NCBI RefSeq assembly: GCF_004016445.2
Contig: NZ_SADT02000003.1
Span: 1 to 64,000 of the forward strand
Reading direction: 5' to 3'
From: Mesorhizobium sp. M2E.F.Ca.ET.219.01.1.1
Lineage (GTDB): Bacteria; Pseudomonadota; Alphaproteobacteria; Rhizobiales; Rhizobiaceae
DNA length: 64,000 nt
Shown here in pieces: positions 11,372-20,806 of the stretch; position 1 is the first letter of the stretch; each line of letters opens with the position of its first letter. Made by a program: the position numbers and the translations under genes. A model generated the notes under the pieces. The model was not told where the DNA came from, did no database searches, and was given only the letters and a program-made list of their open reading frames with translations.

Positions 11372-12241
11372 TCACCGCTCGAACACCAGAACTCTGTCAT
11401 TGCCGCCAAGGTCGCGATGTGTCCCGGTTAACACATAGCCTGCCGCCACGAATATTCCGGTTACGTCGTTTTTCTGCGTGTGGCCGATCTCGACCGCTAC
11501 TCTGCCTTGCGCTTCCAGAAATCCTGCCGCTTCAGCGGCGATGACCCTGTAGGGGTCCAAACCATCCGCACCACCGTCCAACGCTCGGTGCGGGTCGAAA
11601 TCGCGGACCTCGTCCTGCAGATTTCCAATCTCTAGACTGGGTATATAGGGAGGGTTCGAGGCAATTACATGGTAGGAGCCCGAAACTTTTTCGAACCAGT
11701 TGGAATGCAAGGCTTTGAAGCGCCCGCCGAGCCCCAGATCCCGGGCATTTCCGGCCGCTTTTGCCAACGCCCCCTCGGAAATATCGACGCCGGTCGCGAT
11801 CGCGGCCGGAACGGCGTTGAGCAGGGCCAGCGCGATGGCGCCGGTTCCGGTGCCGAGGTCGAGAATGCGGCATTCGCCCAGCCGTTCGGCAGTTGTCCTG
11901 GCGAAAGGCAGAATGGCGTCGACCAGCGTCTCGGTGTCCGGCCGCGGCTCAAGCGTCTCCGGTGAGAGCGACAGTCGCAAGCCGTAGAATTCGCGATAAC
12001 CGAGGATGCGGTGCACCGGCTCGCCTGCGACGCGACGCCTCAGGGCCGTTTCGATGGCCGAAAGCGCCGCCGAACCCACCCTTTGCGCCGGTTCGGCAAT
12101 GGCCTGGGTGCGGGTCGTACCGGAGAAATGCTCGACGATCAGCCGGGAATCGAGCGCCGGATCGTCGATGCCGGCGGCGGCCAGACGCTCGCGCGCCGCC
12201 TTCAGCAACGGCCCGAGCTCGGCAGGCAATCGATCAGCCAT
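11372..12241 (-). CDS. prmC: Peptide chain release factor N5-glutamine methyltransferase PrmC
   Basis: Methylates the Gln of the GGQ motif of release factors using SAM. 289 residues, normal for HemK/PrmC. It has the SAM-binding LDLGTGTGAIALAL and the substrate motif NPPYIPS. Its start overlaps the prfA stop by 8 nt (ATGGCTGA), so enzyme and substrate are co-translated. It is part of the leftward lysC-ptsP-prfA-prmC run. Confidence 0.95.
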   Translation of the reverse strand: MADRLPAELGPLLKAARERLAAAGIDDPALDSRLIVEHFSGTTRTQAIAEPAQRVGSAALSAIETALRRRVAGEPVHRILGYREFYGLRLSLSPETLEPRPDTETLVDAILPFARTTAERLGECRILDLGTGTGAIALALLNAVPAAIATGVDISEGALAKAAGNARDLGLGGRFKALHSNWFEKVSGSYHVIASNPPYIPSLEIGNLQDEVRDFDPHRALDGGADGLDPYRVIAAEAAGFLEAQGRVAVEIGHTQKNDVTGIFVAAGYVLTGTHRDLGGNDRVLVFER

Positions 12242-13313
12242 CTAGGCTCATATCGGCTAACAGCTTCGACTGATGGTCGGCGATCAACGCGTCGATGACC
12301 TCGTCGAGCTCGCCCATCATCACCCGGTCGAGCTTGTAGAGCGTGAGGTTGATGCGGTGGTCGGTGACGCGCCCTTGCGGGAAGTTGTAGGTGCGGATGC
12401 GCTCCGACCGGTCGCCCGAGCCGACCTGCGATTTGCGCGACGACGAGCGCTCCTCATCGGCACGGCTGCGCTCCAGGTCGTAAAGCCGCGCGCGCAGGAT
12501 CTGCATGGCGCGCGCCCGGTTCTGGTGCTGCGACTTCTCCGCCTGCACCACCATGATGCCGGTCGGCAGATGGGTGATGCGAACCGCCGAGTCGGTGGTG
12601 TTGACGTGCTGGCCGCCGGAACCCGAGGCGCGCATCGTGTCGATGCGGATATCCTCCGGCCGGATTTCGATATCGACCTCTTCGGCCTCGGGCAGCACGG
12701 CGACCGTCGCCGCCGAGGTATGGATGCGCCCGCCCGCTTCGGTCTCCGGCACGCGCTGGACGCGGTGAACGCCGGATTCGAACTTCAGATGCGCGAACAC
12801 GCCCTTGCCCGACACCGAGGCGATGATTTCCTTGTAGCCGCCGACCTCGCCGTCGCTGGCCGACACGACCTCGAAGCGCCAGCCGCGCGAGGCGGCATAG
12901 CGCTCATACATGCGAAAGAGATCGCCGGCGAACAAGGCCGCCTCGTCGCCGCCGGTGCCGGCTCGGATTTCGAGGATCGCGTTCCTCTCATCGGCCGCGT
13001 CCTTGGGCAGGAGCAGGATCTGGATATCCTTCTGCAGCGCCTCGATGCGCTCTTCGACGCCCGGCAGGTCCGCCTCGGCCAGTGTCCGCATCTCGGCGTC
13101 GGTCGCCTTGTCGGCGAGCATCGCCTCGAGATCCGCCTGCTCCTGCTCGGCGGCGCGCAACGACCGGATCTTGCCCACCATCTCCTGGATGTCGGCATAT
13201 TCGGAAGCCATCTTGACATATTGATCGGCGGCGGGTCCGGCCGCCATCTGCGCTTCGAGCATATCGAAACGCTTGACGACTTGATCCATACGGTCGCGGG
13301 GCAGGTTGATCAT
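12234..13313 (-). CDS. prfA: Peptide chain release factor 1
   Basis: Recognises UAA/UAG stops and triggers peptide release. 359 residues from ATG 13313 (MINLPRDRMDQVVKRFD), the normal length. The catalytic loop reads RASGSGGQHVNTTDSAVRI with the GGQ motif; the C-terminal RF-1 domain ends with YNFPQGRVTDHRINLT. The open frame extends 13 codons further upstream into ptsP, but the family alignment favours 13313. It sits 10 nt downstream of ptsP and overlaps prmC. Confidence 0.96.
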   Translation of the reverse strand: MINLPRDRMDQVVKRFDMLEAQMAAGPAADQYVKMASEYADIQEMVGKIRSLRAAEQEQADLEAMLADKATDAEMRTLAEADLPGVEERIEALQKDIQILLLPKDAADERNAILEIRAGTGGDEAALFAGDLFRMYERYAASRGWRFEVVSASDGEVGGYKEIIASVSGKGVFAHLKFESGVHRVQRVPETEAGGRIHTSAATVAVLPEAEEVDIEIRPEDIRIDTMRASGSGGQHVNTTDSAVRITHLPTGIMVVQAEKSQHQNRARAMQILRARLYDLERSRADEERSSSRKSQVGSGDRSERIRTYNFPQGRVTDHRINLTLYKLDRVMMGELDEVIDALIADHQSKLLADMSLDG

Positions 13314-13323
13314 GGTGGGATGG

Positions 13324-15594
13324 CTATAGCGGTATGGAGCGGTCGTCGGCAAACGCCTGCAGCAGCGCCCGCATCGGCGTCCCCTGGCTGGGCGCCATCA
13401 GATTGTCCTTGAAGAAGTCTTTCAGCTCCTGCAGCGGCAGCTCGGTCAGCATCGCCTTGACCGGGCCGATCGAAGCCGGCGACATCGAGATCGAGCGGAA
13501 GCCGAGGCCGATCAGCGCCATCGCCGAGATCGGCTTGCCGGCAAGCTCGCCGCACAGCGTCACCGGCGTGTTGTTGCGGGCGCCGGCATCGGCGATCGTC
13601 TTCAGCACCCGCAGGAATGGCGCCGAAAGCGTGTCGAAGCGGTCGGCAAGCTGCGTGTTGCCGCGATCGACCGCCATGATGAACTGGAAGAGGTCGTTGG
13701 AACCGACCGAAACGAAGTCGACCGCCTTCATCAGCTCGTCGAGTTGGAACAAGAGCGAGGGCACTTCCAGCATCGCGCCGAGCTTGAGGCTGGTGGGCAG
13801 GTGATGGGCAAAGCGCGACAGATGCCGGACCTCGCGGTCGATGATCTCGCGCGCCTGCGCGATCTCCGACAACTCGGTAACCATCGGCAGCATCAGCTTC
13901 AGCTCGCGGCCGCCGCTGGCCTTCAGCAGCGCCCGGATCTGCGTTCTGAGCAGGCCGGGACGATCGAGCGTCAGCCGGATCGCACGCCAGCCGAGCGCCG
14001 GGTTTTCCTCCTGGATCGCGCCCTTGAAATAAGGCAGCACCTTGTCGCCGCCGATATCGATGGTGCGGAAGGTCACCGGCTTGCCGCGCGCGGCGTCGAG
14101 CACGTCGCGGTAGAGCCGCTCCTGCGCCTCGGCGCGCGGGAAGGTCGAGGCGACCATGAACTGCAGCTCTGTGCGGAAGAGCCCAATGCCGGCGGCGCCC
14201 GACTCGGTCAGTTGCGGCAGGTCGACGGCCAGACCGGCATTCATCAGGAGATCGACCGGCACACCGTCCTTGGTGAGCGACGGCTTCTTGCGCAGCTCGC
14301 GGTAGACCTCCTGCCGTCGGGCCCGGAAACGGACCTTTTCGGCATAGGCGGCTTCCAGGTCGGACTGCGGCCGCAGATGGATCGTGCCTTCCTCGCCGTC
14401 GACAATGATGGCATCGCCGTTTTCCGCCATGGAAACGGCGCCCTTCATCTGACCGGCGACGGGAATGCCCATGGCGCGCGCGACGATGACGACGTGGCTG
14501 GTGGCGGCGCCATCCTCCAGCACCAGGCCGCGCAGCTTGTCGCGCGGATAGTCGAGCAGTTCGGCCGCGCCCATCGAACGGGCGACGATGATAGCGTCCT
14601 TGGGCAACGCAGCCGCGACGTCCTCCGGGCCGCGCCCCATCAGCTGGCGCAGGAGCCGGTTGGCAAGATCGTCGAAATCGCTCATCCGCTCACGCAGATA
14701 AGGGTCGGTCATGTGCAGCATGCGGGCGCGCATGTCGCTCTGCACCTTCTCGACCGCGGCTTCCGCGGTCAGGCCGTTGCGGATCGCCTCTTCCAGCCGC
14801 CGCACCCAGCCGCTGTCATTGGCGAACATGCGATAGGCCTCGAGCACCTCGCGGTGCTCGCCCTCGAAGGCGACCTCGCGCCGCTCCAGCATGTCGTCGA
14901 TGGAGAGCCGGAGCGAGCCGAGCGAGGACTGCAGCCGGCGCACCTCCTCCTCGCTATCCTCGTTGAAGAGGTTGGTGACGACGATGCGCGGCTCGTGCAG
15001 CACGACATGGCCAAGGCCGACGCCCTCGTTGAAGGAAAGGCCGGTGAAGCTCACCGGACGGCGCAGGTCGAGCTCCAGTCCCGGCTTGGTCAGGCGGGCG
15101 AGATCGCCGGTGGCGATCATCTCGGCGATCACCATCGCCGTCGTTTCCAGCGCCTCGATCTCGTCTTCGCGGTACTGCCGCATGGTCTTGTTCTGCACGA
15201 CCAGGACGCCGAGCGTGCGCCCGGCCCTCAGCACCGGCACACCAAGGAAGGAATGGTAGATCTCTTCGCCCGTCTCCGGGAGGTAAGCGAAGGCCGGGTG
15301 CTCCTGCGCGTTGGACAGGTTGAGCGGCCGCGCGCTGGCGGCGATCGTGCCGACCAGGCCCTGTCCGAGCCTGAGCTGCGACAGGTGGACGGCGTTGGGG
15401 TTCAGACCCTCGGTGGCGTAGAGTTCGAGCACCGAGTCGGCGCGCAGCACGTAGAGCGAGCAGACTTCGGCCACCATGTTGGAAGCGATGTCGCGCACGA
15501 TGCGGTCGAGCCGCTCCTGCGGCTCCAGCGGCTCCTGCATGAGCTCGCGAAGCCGTTTGAGCAGAACGCGCGGGCCACTGGCCGTATCACGCAT
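13324..15594 (-). CDS. ptsP: Phosphoenolpyruvate-protein phosphotransferase PtsP (EI-Ntr)
   Basis: First enzyme of the nitrogen PTS: takes phosphate from PEP and passes it to NPr. Domains: N-terminal GAF (about 20-160), PEP-utilising N-domain, phosphohistidine swivel domain with the active His in DGAATSHVVIVARAMGIP, and the C-terminal TIM barrel with GIGLFRTELQFM. About 756 residues from ATG 15594 (MRDTASGPRVLLKRL); an in-frame ATG at 15618 adds eight residues. The GAF domain suggests sensing of a small ligand, as in enterobacterial EI-Ntr, which responds to glutamine; the ligand here is unknown. It lies between lysC and prfA. Confidence 0.94.
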   Translation of the reverse strand: MRDTASGPRVLLKRLRELMQEPLEPQERLDRIVRDIASNMVAEVCSLYVLRADSVLELYATEGLNPNAVHLSQLRLGQGLVGTIAASARPLNLSNAQEHPAFAYLPETGEEIYHSFLGVPVLRAGRTLGVLVVQNKTMRQYREDEIEALETTAMVIAEMIATGDLARLTKPGLELDLRRPVSFTGLSFNEGVGLGHVVLHEPRIVVTNLFNEDSEEEVRRLQSSLGSLRLSIDDMLERREVAFEGEHREVLEAYRMFANDSGWVRRLEEAIRNGLTAEAAVEKVQSDMRARMLHMTDPYLRERMSDFDDLANRLLRQLMGRGPEDVAAALPKDAIIVARSMGAAELLDYPRDKLRGLVLEDGAATSHVVIVARAMGIPVAGQMKGAVSMAENGDAIIVDGEEGTIHLRPQSDLEAAYAEKVRFRARRQEVYRELRKKPSLTKDGVPVDLLMNAGLAVDLPQLTESGAAGIGLFRTELQFMVASTFPRAEAQERLYRDVLDAARGKPVTFRTIDIGGDKVLPYFKGAIQEENPALGWRAIRLTLDRPGLLRTQIRALLKASGGRELKLMLPMVTELSEIAQAREIIDREVRHLSRFAHHLPTSLKLGAMLEVPSLLFQLDELMKAVDFVSVGSNDLFQFIMAVDRGNTQLADRFDTLSAPFLRVLKTIADAGARNNTPVTLCGELAGKPISAMALIGLGFRSISMSPASIGPVKAMLTELPLQELKDFFKDNLMAPSQGTPMRALLQAFADDRSIPL

Positions 15595-15677
15595 CGCGGC
15601 TTGTTCTCCAATGGGCATTTCGCCCGCCGCAGTTTCTCCCGCGGCCGGCGTTCACGCAACAACTGACTCAGTTCTTG

Positions 15678-16931
15678 CTATTGCTTATCGAGACCGTAGA
15701 CGGAATGCAAAGTACGAACTGCAAGTTCCGTATATGGACCGTCGATCAGTATCGAGATTTTGATCTCGGAAGTGGTGATGGCACGGATGTTGATCGCCTT
15801 GTCGGCCAACGCCTTGAAGGCGGTGGCGGCGACGCCGGCGTGGCTCCGCATGCCGATGCCGATGACCGAGACCTTCGACATCCCGGCTTCCGACTGCACG
15901 ACATCGTAGCCGACTTCCGGCTTCAGCTTCTCCAGCACGGCAAGCGCCTTGTCGACGTCGCCGGACGGCACGGTGAAGGTCATGTCGGTGAACTTGCCGT
16001 CCTCGGAGATGTTCTGGACGATCATGTCGACATTGATGTTGGCCTCGGCCAGCGGACCGAAGATGCCGGCGGCGACGCCTGGACGGTCGCCGACGCGGCG
16101 CAGCGAAATCTGCGCTTCGTCCTTGGCGTAGGCAATTCCGGTGACGACCTGCTGTTCCACGATCTCTTCCTCGTCGCAAATAAGCGTTCCGGGCGGATTG
16201 AGCAAATCCCCCATTCCGGGCGCATCGGGATCGTCGAAGGACGACCGCACGAAGGTACGCACCCTGTGTACCATGGCAAGCTCGACCGAGCGCACCTGCA
16301 GCACCTTGGCGCCGAGCGAGGCCATTTCGAGCATTTCCTCGAAGGAAATCTTGGCGAGACGCCGGGCTTTCGGCTCAATGCGCGGATCGGTGGTGTAGAC
16401 GCCGTCGACATCGGTGTAGATGTCGCAGCGGTCGGCTTTGACCGCCGCCGCGATCGCCACGGCACTTGTATCGGAGCCGCCGCGGCCGAGCGTCGCGATG
16501 CGGTTGTCCGGCCCGATACCCTGGAAACCGGCGATGACCGCCACCTGGCCCTCGCCGAAGCGCTTGATCAGGAAAGCGCCGTCGATGTCGAGGATGCGTG
16601 CCGCGCCGTGCGCATTGTCGGTCTTGATCGGGATCTGCCAGCCCTGCCAGGAGCGGGCATGCACCCCCATGCTCTGCAGCGTGATCGCCAACAGGCCGGC
16701 GGTGACCTGTTCGCCCGAGGCGACGACCGCGTCATATTCGCGCGCGTCATGCATCGGCGAGGCCTCGCGCGTCCAGGCGACCAGTTCGTTGGTCTTGCCG
16801 GCCATCGCCGACACCACGACCGCCACTTCATGGCCGGCATCGACCTCGCGTTTGACATGGCGCGCCACATTGCGGATGCGGGCGATGTCGGCGACCGAGG
16901 TTCCGCCGAATTTCATCACGATACGCGCCAT
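15678..16931 (-). CDS. lysC: Aspartate kinase
   Basis: First step of the lysine, threonine and methionine pathway. 417 residues with the amino-acid kinase domain (KFGGTSVADIARIRN at the start; TTDPRIEPKARR in the middle) and two C-terminal ACT domains (from about residue 265) for allosteric feedback by the end-product amino acids. It is the first gene of the leftward lysC-ptsP-prfA-prmC run. It lies about 80 nt upstream of ptsP, probably in one transcript. Confidence 0.96.
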   Translation of the reverse strand: MARIVMKFGGTSVADIARIRNVARHVKREVDAGHEVAVVVSAMAGKTNELVAWTREASPMHDAREYDAVVASGEQVTAGLLAITLQSMGVHARSWQGWQIPIKTDNAHGAARILDIDGAFLIKRFGEGQVAVIAGFQGIGPDNRIATLGRGGSDTSAVAIAAAVKADRCDIYTDVDGVYTTDPRIEPKARRLAKISFEEMLEMASLGAKVLQVRSVELAMVHRVRTFVRSSFDDPDAPGMGDLLNPPGTLICDEEEIVEQQVVTGIAYAKDEAQISLRRVGDRPGVAAGIFGPLAEANINVDMIVQNISEDGKFTDMTFTVPSGDVDKALAVLEKLKPEVGYDVVQSEAGMSKVSVIGIGMRSHAGVAATAFKALADKAINIRAITTSEIKISILIDGPYTELAVRTLHSVYGLDKQ

Positions 16932-17146
16932 GGAAGCGAAATGCCTTTGACTGAAGCCGGCGCAAGGCCGGAACCGGAGGAAACGCCAGGGTTAAGCCGG
17001 GCGCGGAAATGCGCGGCCTCCTTAGCCAAAACAGCAAGGCTTCGCAAGCGAGCGCGCCTATAGCCGGCCCGGCAACGCTCATCCTGACGGATTCCTGTCG
17101 CCGATCATGCCATAAGACTGCTGAAACCGGCCTTAGGAGATTCTTC

Positions 17147-17443
17147 ATGACCGAGACTCTGGAAATCGTCACCTTCCGCCTCAAGCCCGGCACCGAAGAC
17201 GGCTTTGTCGCCAATAACGGGATCGTGACCGACTGGCTTGCCCGGCAGCCGGGCTTTCTTGCCCGTCACCTCGGGAAGCGTAAGGATGGCACCTGGGTTG
17301 ACGTCGTGCGCTGGCAGGGCCTGGATCAGGCACAGGCGGCGGCCGACCGCATCATGGCCGAGATCGGCGACAGCGAGGCCATGCAGGCGATCGAGCCCGC
17401 CAGCGTCGCCATGAGCCATGCCGAGGTTGCGCTGTCGCGCTGA
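17147..17443 (+). CDS. Small dimeric alpha/beta-barrel protein (antibiotic biosynthesis monooxygenase-like)
   Basis: 98 residues from ATG 17147, with AGGAGA six bases upstream. The pattern ETLEIVTFRLKPG, then WLARQPGFLARHLG, then WVDVVRWQGLDQA and a C-terminal beta strand is that of the ABM/YgiN-like ferredoxin fold. These proteins include heme-degrading and quinol monooxygenases but many have no known activity, so none is assigned. It is divergent from lysC and convergent with the diguanylate cyclase. Confidence 0.6.
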   Translation: MTETLEIVTFRLKPGTEDGFVANNGIVTDWLARQPGFLARHLGKRKDGTWVDVVRWQGLDQAQAAADRIMAEIGDSEAMQAIEPASVAMSHAEVALSR

Positions 17444-17474
17444 TGCATCTCGCCCGAAGCGAGGGCGCCGAAGC

Positions 17475-19535
17475 TCAGCCCTCGGCCGCGCTTCTGTCTG
17501 GGGTGGAAAGGTCCCAGTCGGGATCGGTCTTGCGCAATCCCGCGACGACGCGGTCGCGTCCGTCTGCCTTTGCCTGGTAGAGCGAACGATCCGCCGCGTT
17601 GACGATTTCGGCCCATGAGGCGCCGAGTTCGGGGAAGGCGGACACACCGAACGAGGCGGTGATGGTGCCCAATGTGCGCCCGCGATGCGTCAGATGCAGC
17701 TGCTTGACCGCCTTTCGCAGCGCCTCGGCGCGCTCGGCGGCATCGACAAGTGACGTTCCGGGCATCATCACCGCGAACTCCTCGCCGCCATAGCGCGACA
17801 CCACGTCGCTTTCCCGGGCATGGTCCAGCAGCGTGCTGGCCACCTGCTTGAGCACGAGATCGCCGGCCTCGTGACCGAATGTGTCGTTGAACTGCTTGAA
17901 ATGGTCGACATCGAGCATGATCACCGCCATCGGCTGCCCTGAGCGCTCCAGGCGCCGCAGTTCGCGGCTGCTCGTTTCCTCGAGATAGCGGCGGTTGTAG
18001 AGCCCGGTATTGGGATCACGGATCGATTGCTGTCGCAGCGTTTCGCGCAGCCGCAAATTGGCCAGGGCCAGCGCCAGCGTATCGACGACGCCGCGCAGCA
18101 CCTGCTTCCGCTCGGCCAGCCAGTCCGGCCTGTCGGCGGCATTGGGCTCGGTGAGATGGACGATGCCGAGCGTCTCGCCTTGTGCCGCCAGCGGCATGCA
18201 GACATAGCCGCGCCCGCCATTTTCGGTGATGTGATTGCAGTGAGGCGTCAGCATGCCCGGGCCGGCGACATGTTCCTGGCCGCGGCGCAGCGCCCAGCAA
18301 TCTTCCGGGGCAAATTGGCCCACGCTCGAGCGGACATCGCCCCAATGCGCCATCTCCTCGACCAGGTTGCGCGAGGCGCTGGTCAGATGGACCGTTCCGC
18401 TCAGGCCGCCGAAAAAATCCGGCATCGCCGAGCCGACGACCGAGAATGCCTCTTGGAAGGTGACGCAGGCCTGCAGCAGCTCACCCAGCTTGACCAACCG
18501 GTTTGTGGCTTCCGATGTCTCTCTCAGCTCGCGGTTGAGCACCGCCAACTCCTCGGCGCGGTCATTGACCGCCCGCTCGGCGCTGCGCAGTTCGCTTATG
18601 TCGCTGAGCGTCAGCACGATGCCGCGATCGGCCCGGTTGAGCGGATTGCAGCTGGCGATCACCGGCAGCTGCGAGCCGTCGGGCTTTACCAGACGCACCT
18701 CGCTTTGATGCCGCCGGCCCGTGGCAAGCGCCAATTCCACCGGGGATGCTCCCGTCCCGAGCCGGTCCCCGGTCGGTCCCCGCATTTCCAGGACCGATCG
18801 CCAGTCCTGCCCCTCGATCTTGCTCGCGTGTCGCCCGGCGATATCGGAGGCGGCCGGATTGACCGACATGACCCGGCCGTCGCCGTCGATGACGGCGATG
18901 CCCTCGGCCACTGTGCGCACGATATCCTCGATGTAAGCTTTCTGATCGACGAGTTGCCGTCGCGACGATTCGAGCTCCGCCGCCATCGTGTCGAAGCCTT
19001 TCGCCAGCTGTCCGAATTCGTCCTCGGAGGCGTGGCCGATGCGGGCGCCGCTATCGCCACGCGCCAGCGCTTCGATGCCGCGATTGAGGCTGGAAAGACC
19101 GGCGCCAAACCGGTTGAGCAGCAGAAAGGCGGAAAATGCCGCAATCAGCATGGCGGCGGCGGTGGACGAGCCGACCAGCCAGAGCATCGCGTTTGTGCGA
19201 TTTTGGGCTGCATTCAGCAGGGGCGTGTATTCGAACAGGACGGCGCCGACGATCTTGCCGGGCGTTTCCTCGATCGGCACCACTACCAGGTTGATCGCCT
19301 CGGACACATCGGCGCTTTCCTCGACGAAGTCGCGCGGCTGGCCGTCCTCGAGCGTGCGGCCGATTTCGTTGCCTCGGTCGTGTCCGAACGCGGTCCCGAC
19401 ATTCTGTTCCTCGCCTGGTACGTCGGCGAGGATGGTCTTGCCGCGATCGACGACGACGAGATCGCGCTTTGAGTCGCTGTGCTGCAATCGTACGAATTCG
19501 CGCAGCGTCTCGGGGCGCTCGAACAGCGGGCGCAT
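17475..19535 (-). CDS. Diguanylate cyclase (HAMP-PAS-GAF-GGDEF), 5' end disrupted
   Basis: Makes c-di-GMP. The intact frame gives 686 residues: remnant of a periplasmic sensor, one membrane segment (about 118-140), HAMP (about 140-195), PAS (about 205-320), GAF (about 350-500) and GGDEF with RYGGEEF and an RESD product-inhibition site five residues before it. The sensor domain begins abruptly at RPLFERPETLREF. The missing first membrane helix is encoded just upstream in another frame (19530-19707), so the gene carries a frameshift near 19530 or a sequencing error. If translated from 19535 the protein would lack its first membrane anchor. Confidence 0.85.
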   Translation of the reverse strand: MRPLFERPETLREFVRLQHSDSKRDLVVVDRGKTILADVPGEEQNVGTAFGHDRGNEIGRTLEDGQPRDFVEESADVSEAINLVVVPIEETPGKIVGAVLFEYTPLLNAAQNRTNAMLWLVGSSTAAAMLIAAFSAFLLLNRFGAGLSSLNRGIEALARGDSGARIGHASEDEFGQLAKGFDTMAAELESSRRQLVDQKAYIEDIVRTVAEGIAVIDGDGRVMSVNPAASDIAGRHASKIEGQDWRSVLEMRGPTGDRLGTGASPVELALATGRRHQSEVRLVKPDGSQLPVIASCNPLNRADRGIVLTLSDISELRSAERAVNDRAEELAVLNRELRETSEATNRLVKLGELLQACVTFQEAFSVVGSAMPDFFGGLSGTVHLTSASRNLVEEMAHWGDVRSSVGQFAPEDCWALRRGQEHVAGPGMLTPHCNHITENGGRGYVCMPLAAQGETLGIVHLTEPNAADRPDWLAERKQVLRGVVDTLALALANLRLRETLRQQSIRDPNTGLYNRRYLEETSSRELRRLERSGQPMAVIMLDVDHFKQFNDTFGHEAGDLVLKQVASTLLDHARESDVVSRYGGEEFAVMMPGTSLVDAAERAEALRKAVKQLHLTHRGRTLGTITASFGVSAFPELGASWAEIVNAADRSLYQAKADGRDRVVAGLRKTDPDWDLSTPDRSAAEG

Positions 19536-19707
19536 CGGCGGCTTTGAAGGCGATCGTATCCGCCAGTTGCCGTGCCACGCTTGTCGCCTCGGCCAGCGCG
19601 GCCGATCTGGTCATCGATATCTGGGAGACTATTGCGACAGCGCCCACCGCGCCGATCAGGGCCGCGGCGCTCAACAGCGTTGCAATGATCTGGGTCTTGA
19701 TGCGCAC
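19530..19707 (-). pseudogene. Out-of-frame 5' fragment of the diguanylate cyclase
   Basis: From a GTG at 19707 (GAGGG four bases upstream) this frame encodes RIKTQIIATLLSAAALIG, a clear first transmembrane helix, and continues VARQLADTIAFKAADAP. At about 19525-19535 homologous reading passes to the frame of the 17475-19535 gene: removing one G from CCCGCTG on the minus strand would join AFKAADAP to LFERPETLREF without a break. So this is one gene split by a single-base shift. Confidence 0.7.
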
Positions 19708-20044
19708 CAAGCCCTCTCGACACCCGAGTCGGCAATGTACATGCCGGTTAGCACTTGCGCGTTGAAAAACCGTCAACCTCGTAAATTTGCTGTTAAGGAA
19801 CCGTGGATGGTAGAACGGGATATGCATATATGCCGGCCGCTTGAAACGCGACGACGGCGCTTCCGGCAATCCCATCCCCGGGCGCTCATGGCAGCAGCCG
19901 GAAAAACCTGCCTTGACATTCCTTCCCCCGCGCCCGACTTCCTAGCGTTCTATAGCGCCGCGCGTCCCTTTCGACGCAGGGACAACTGCAGCACTTTGAC
20001 TTTGCGCATGATCCTTTCCGGGATCAGGCGCCGGAGACCCGCCT
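19708..20044. other. Intergenic region between the cyclase and ubiG
   Basis: About 337 bases with divergent promoters expected. A TTGACA at 19913-19918 is a plausible -35 for ubiG, but the hexamer 17 nt later (GACTTC) is a poor -10, so the promoter is tentative. An AT-rich stretch at about 19745-19835 lies upstream of the cyclase. No gene seen. Confidence 0.4.
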
Positions 20045-20794
20045 ATGCCAGAACCCCGTCGATCGACCATCGATGCCGGAGAAGTCGAACGCTTCTCAGC
20101 CCTTGCCGCCGAATGGTGGAACCCGAACGGCAAATTTCGTCCGCTGCACAAGTTCAATCCAGTGCGGCTCGCCTATATTCGCGACCAGGTCGCGGCCCGC
20201 TTCGGCCGCGATCCCCGCGCCGCGCGGCCTTTCGAGGGCCTGCGCTTCCTCGATATCGGCTGCGGCGGCGGCTTGCTGTGCGAGCCGATGGCCAGGTTAG
20301 GCGCTGAAGTGGTCGGCGCCGACGCTTCGGCGACCAACATCGAAGTGGCCAAGCTGCATGCGGCGGAGGTCGGCGTCAGCGTCGATTATCGGGCCACGAC
20401 GGCCGAGGAACTGGCCGATGCCGGCGAGACCTTCGACGTCATCCTCAACATGGAAGTGGTCGAGCATGTCGCCGATGTCGATTTGTTCATCGCCAAATGC
20501 GGCCAGATGGTGCGCCCCGGCGGCATCATGTTCGTCGCCACTATCAACCGCACGCTGAAAGCGCTCGGCCTCGCCATCATCGGCGCCGAATATGTGCTGC
20601 GCTGGCTGCCGCGCGGCACGCATCAGTTCGGCAAGCTGGTGCGGCCGGACGAACTGGAAAAGGCGCTAGGCGCCGCAGGCCTCACGGTGATCGACCGCAC
20701 CGGCGTCATCTACCATCCGCTGGCCGACCGCTGGCAGCGCTCGAAGGATATGGACGTCAACTACATGGTGCTGGCGGAGAAAGCCTCGGTCTGA
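20045..20794 (+). CDS. ubiG: Ubiquinone biosynthesis O-methyltransferase UbiG
   Basis: Carries out the O-methylations of the ubiquinone head group (2-polyprenyl-6-hydroxyphenol and 3-demethylubiquinol). 249 residues with SAM motif I LDIGCGGGLLCEPMA, NMEVVEHVAD, and the family-typical AAEWWNPNGKFRPLHK at the N-terminus and VNYM near the C-terminus. CCGGAG precedes the ATG. Proximity to lysC is typical of rhizobia, though here a c-di-GMP gene lies between them. Confidence 0.96.
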   Translation: MPEPRRSTIDAGEVERFSALAAEWWNPNGKFRPLHKFNPVRLAYIRDQVAARFGRDPRAARPFEGLRFLDIGCGGGLLCEPMARLGAEVVGADASATNIEVAKLHAAEVGVSVDYRATTAEELADAGETFDVILNMEVVEHVADVDLFIAKCGQMVRPGGIMFVATINRTLKALGLAIIGAEYVLRWLPRGTHQFGKLVRPDELEKALGAAGLTVIDRTGVIYHPLADRWQRSKDMDVNYMVLAEKASV

Positions 20795-20806
20795 TCGCGT
20801 CAGACC

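Noticed and set aside
12273..13412. Long open frame opposite prfA
   Set aside because: It is the antisense of a highly conserved gene in GC-rich DNA; its residues are His/Asp/Arg/Leu-rich without any motif.
13744..15666. 640-codon open frame opposite ptsP
   Set aside because: Shadow of ptsP caused by codon bias; no ribosome site and no recognisable domain.
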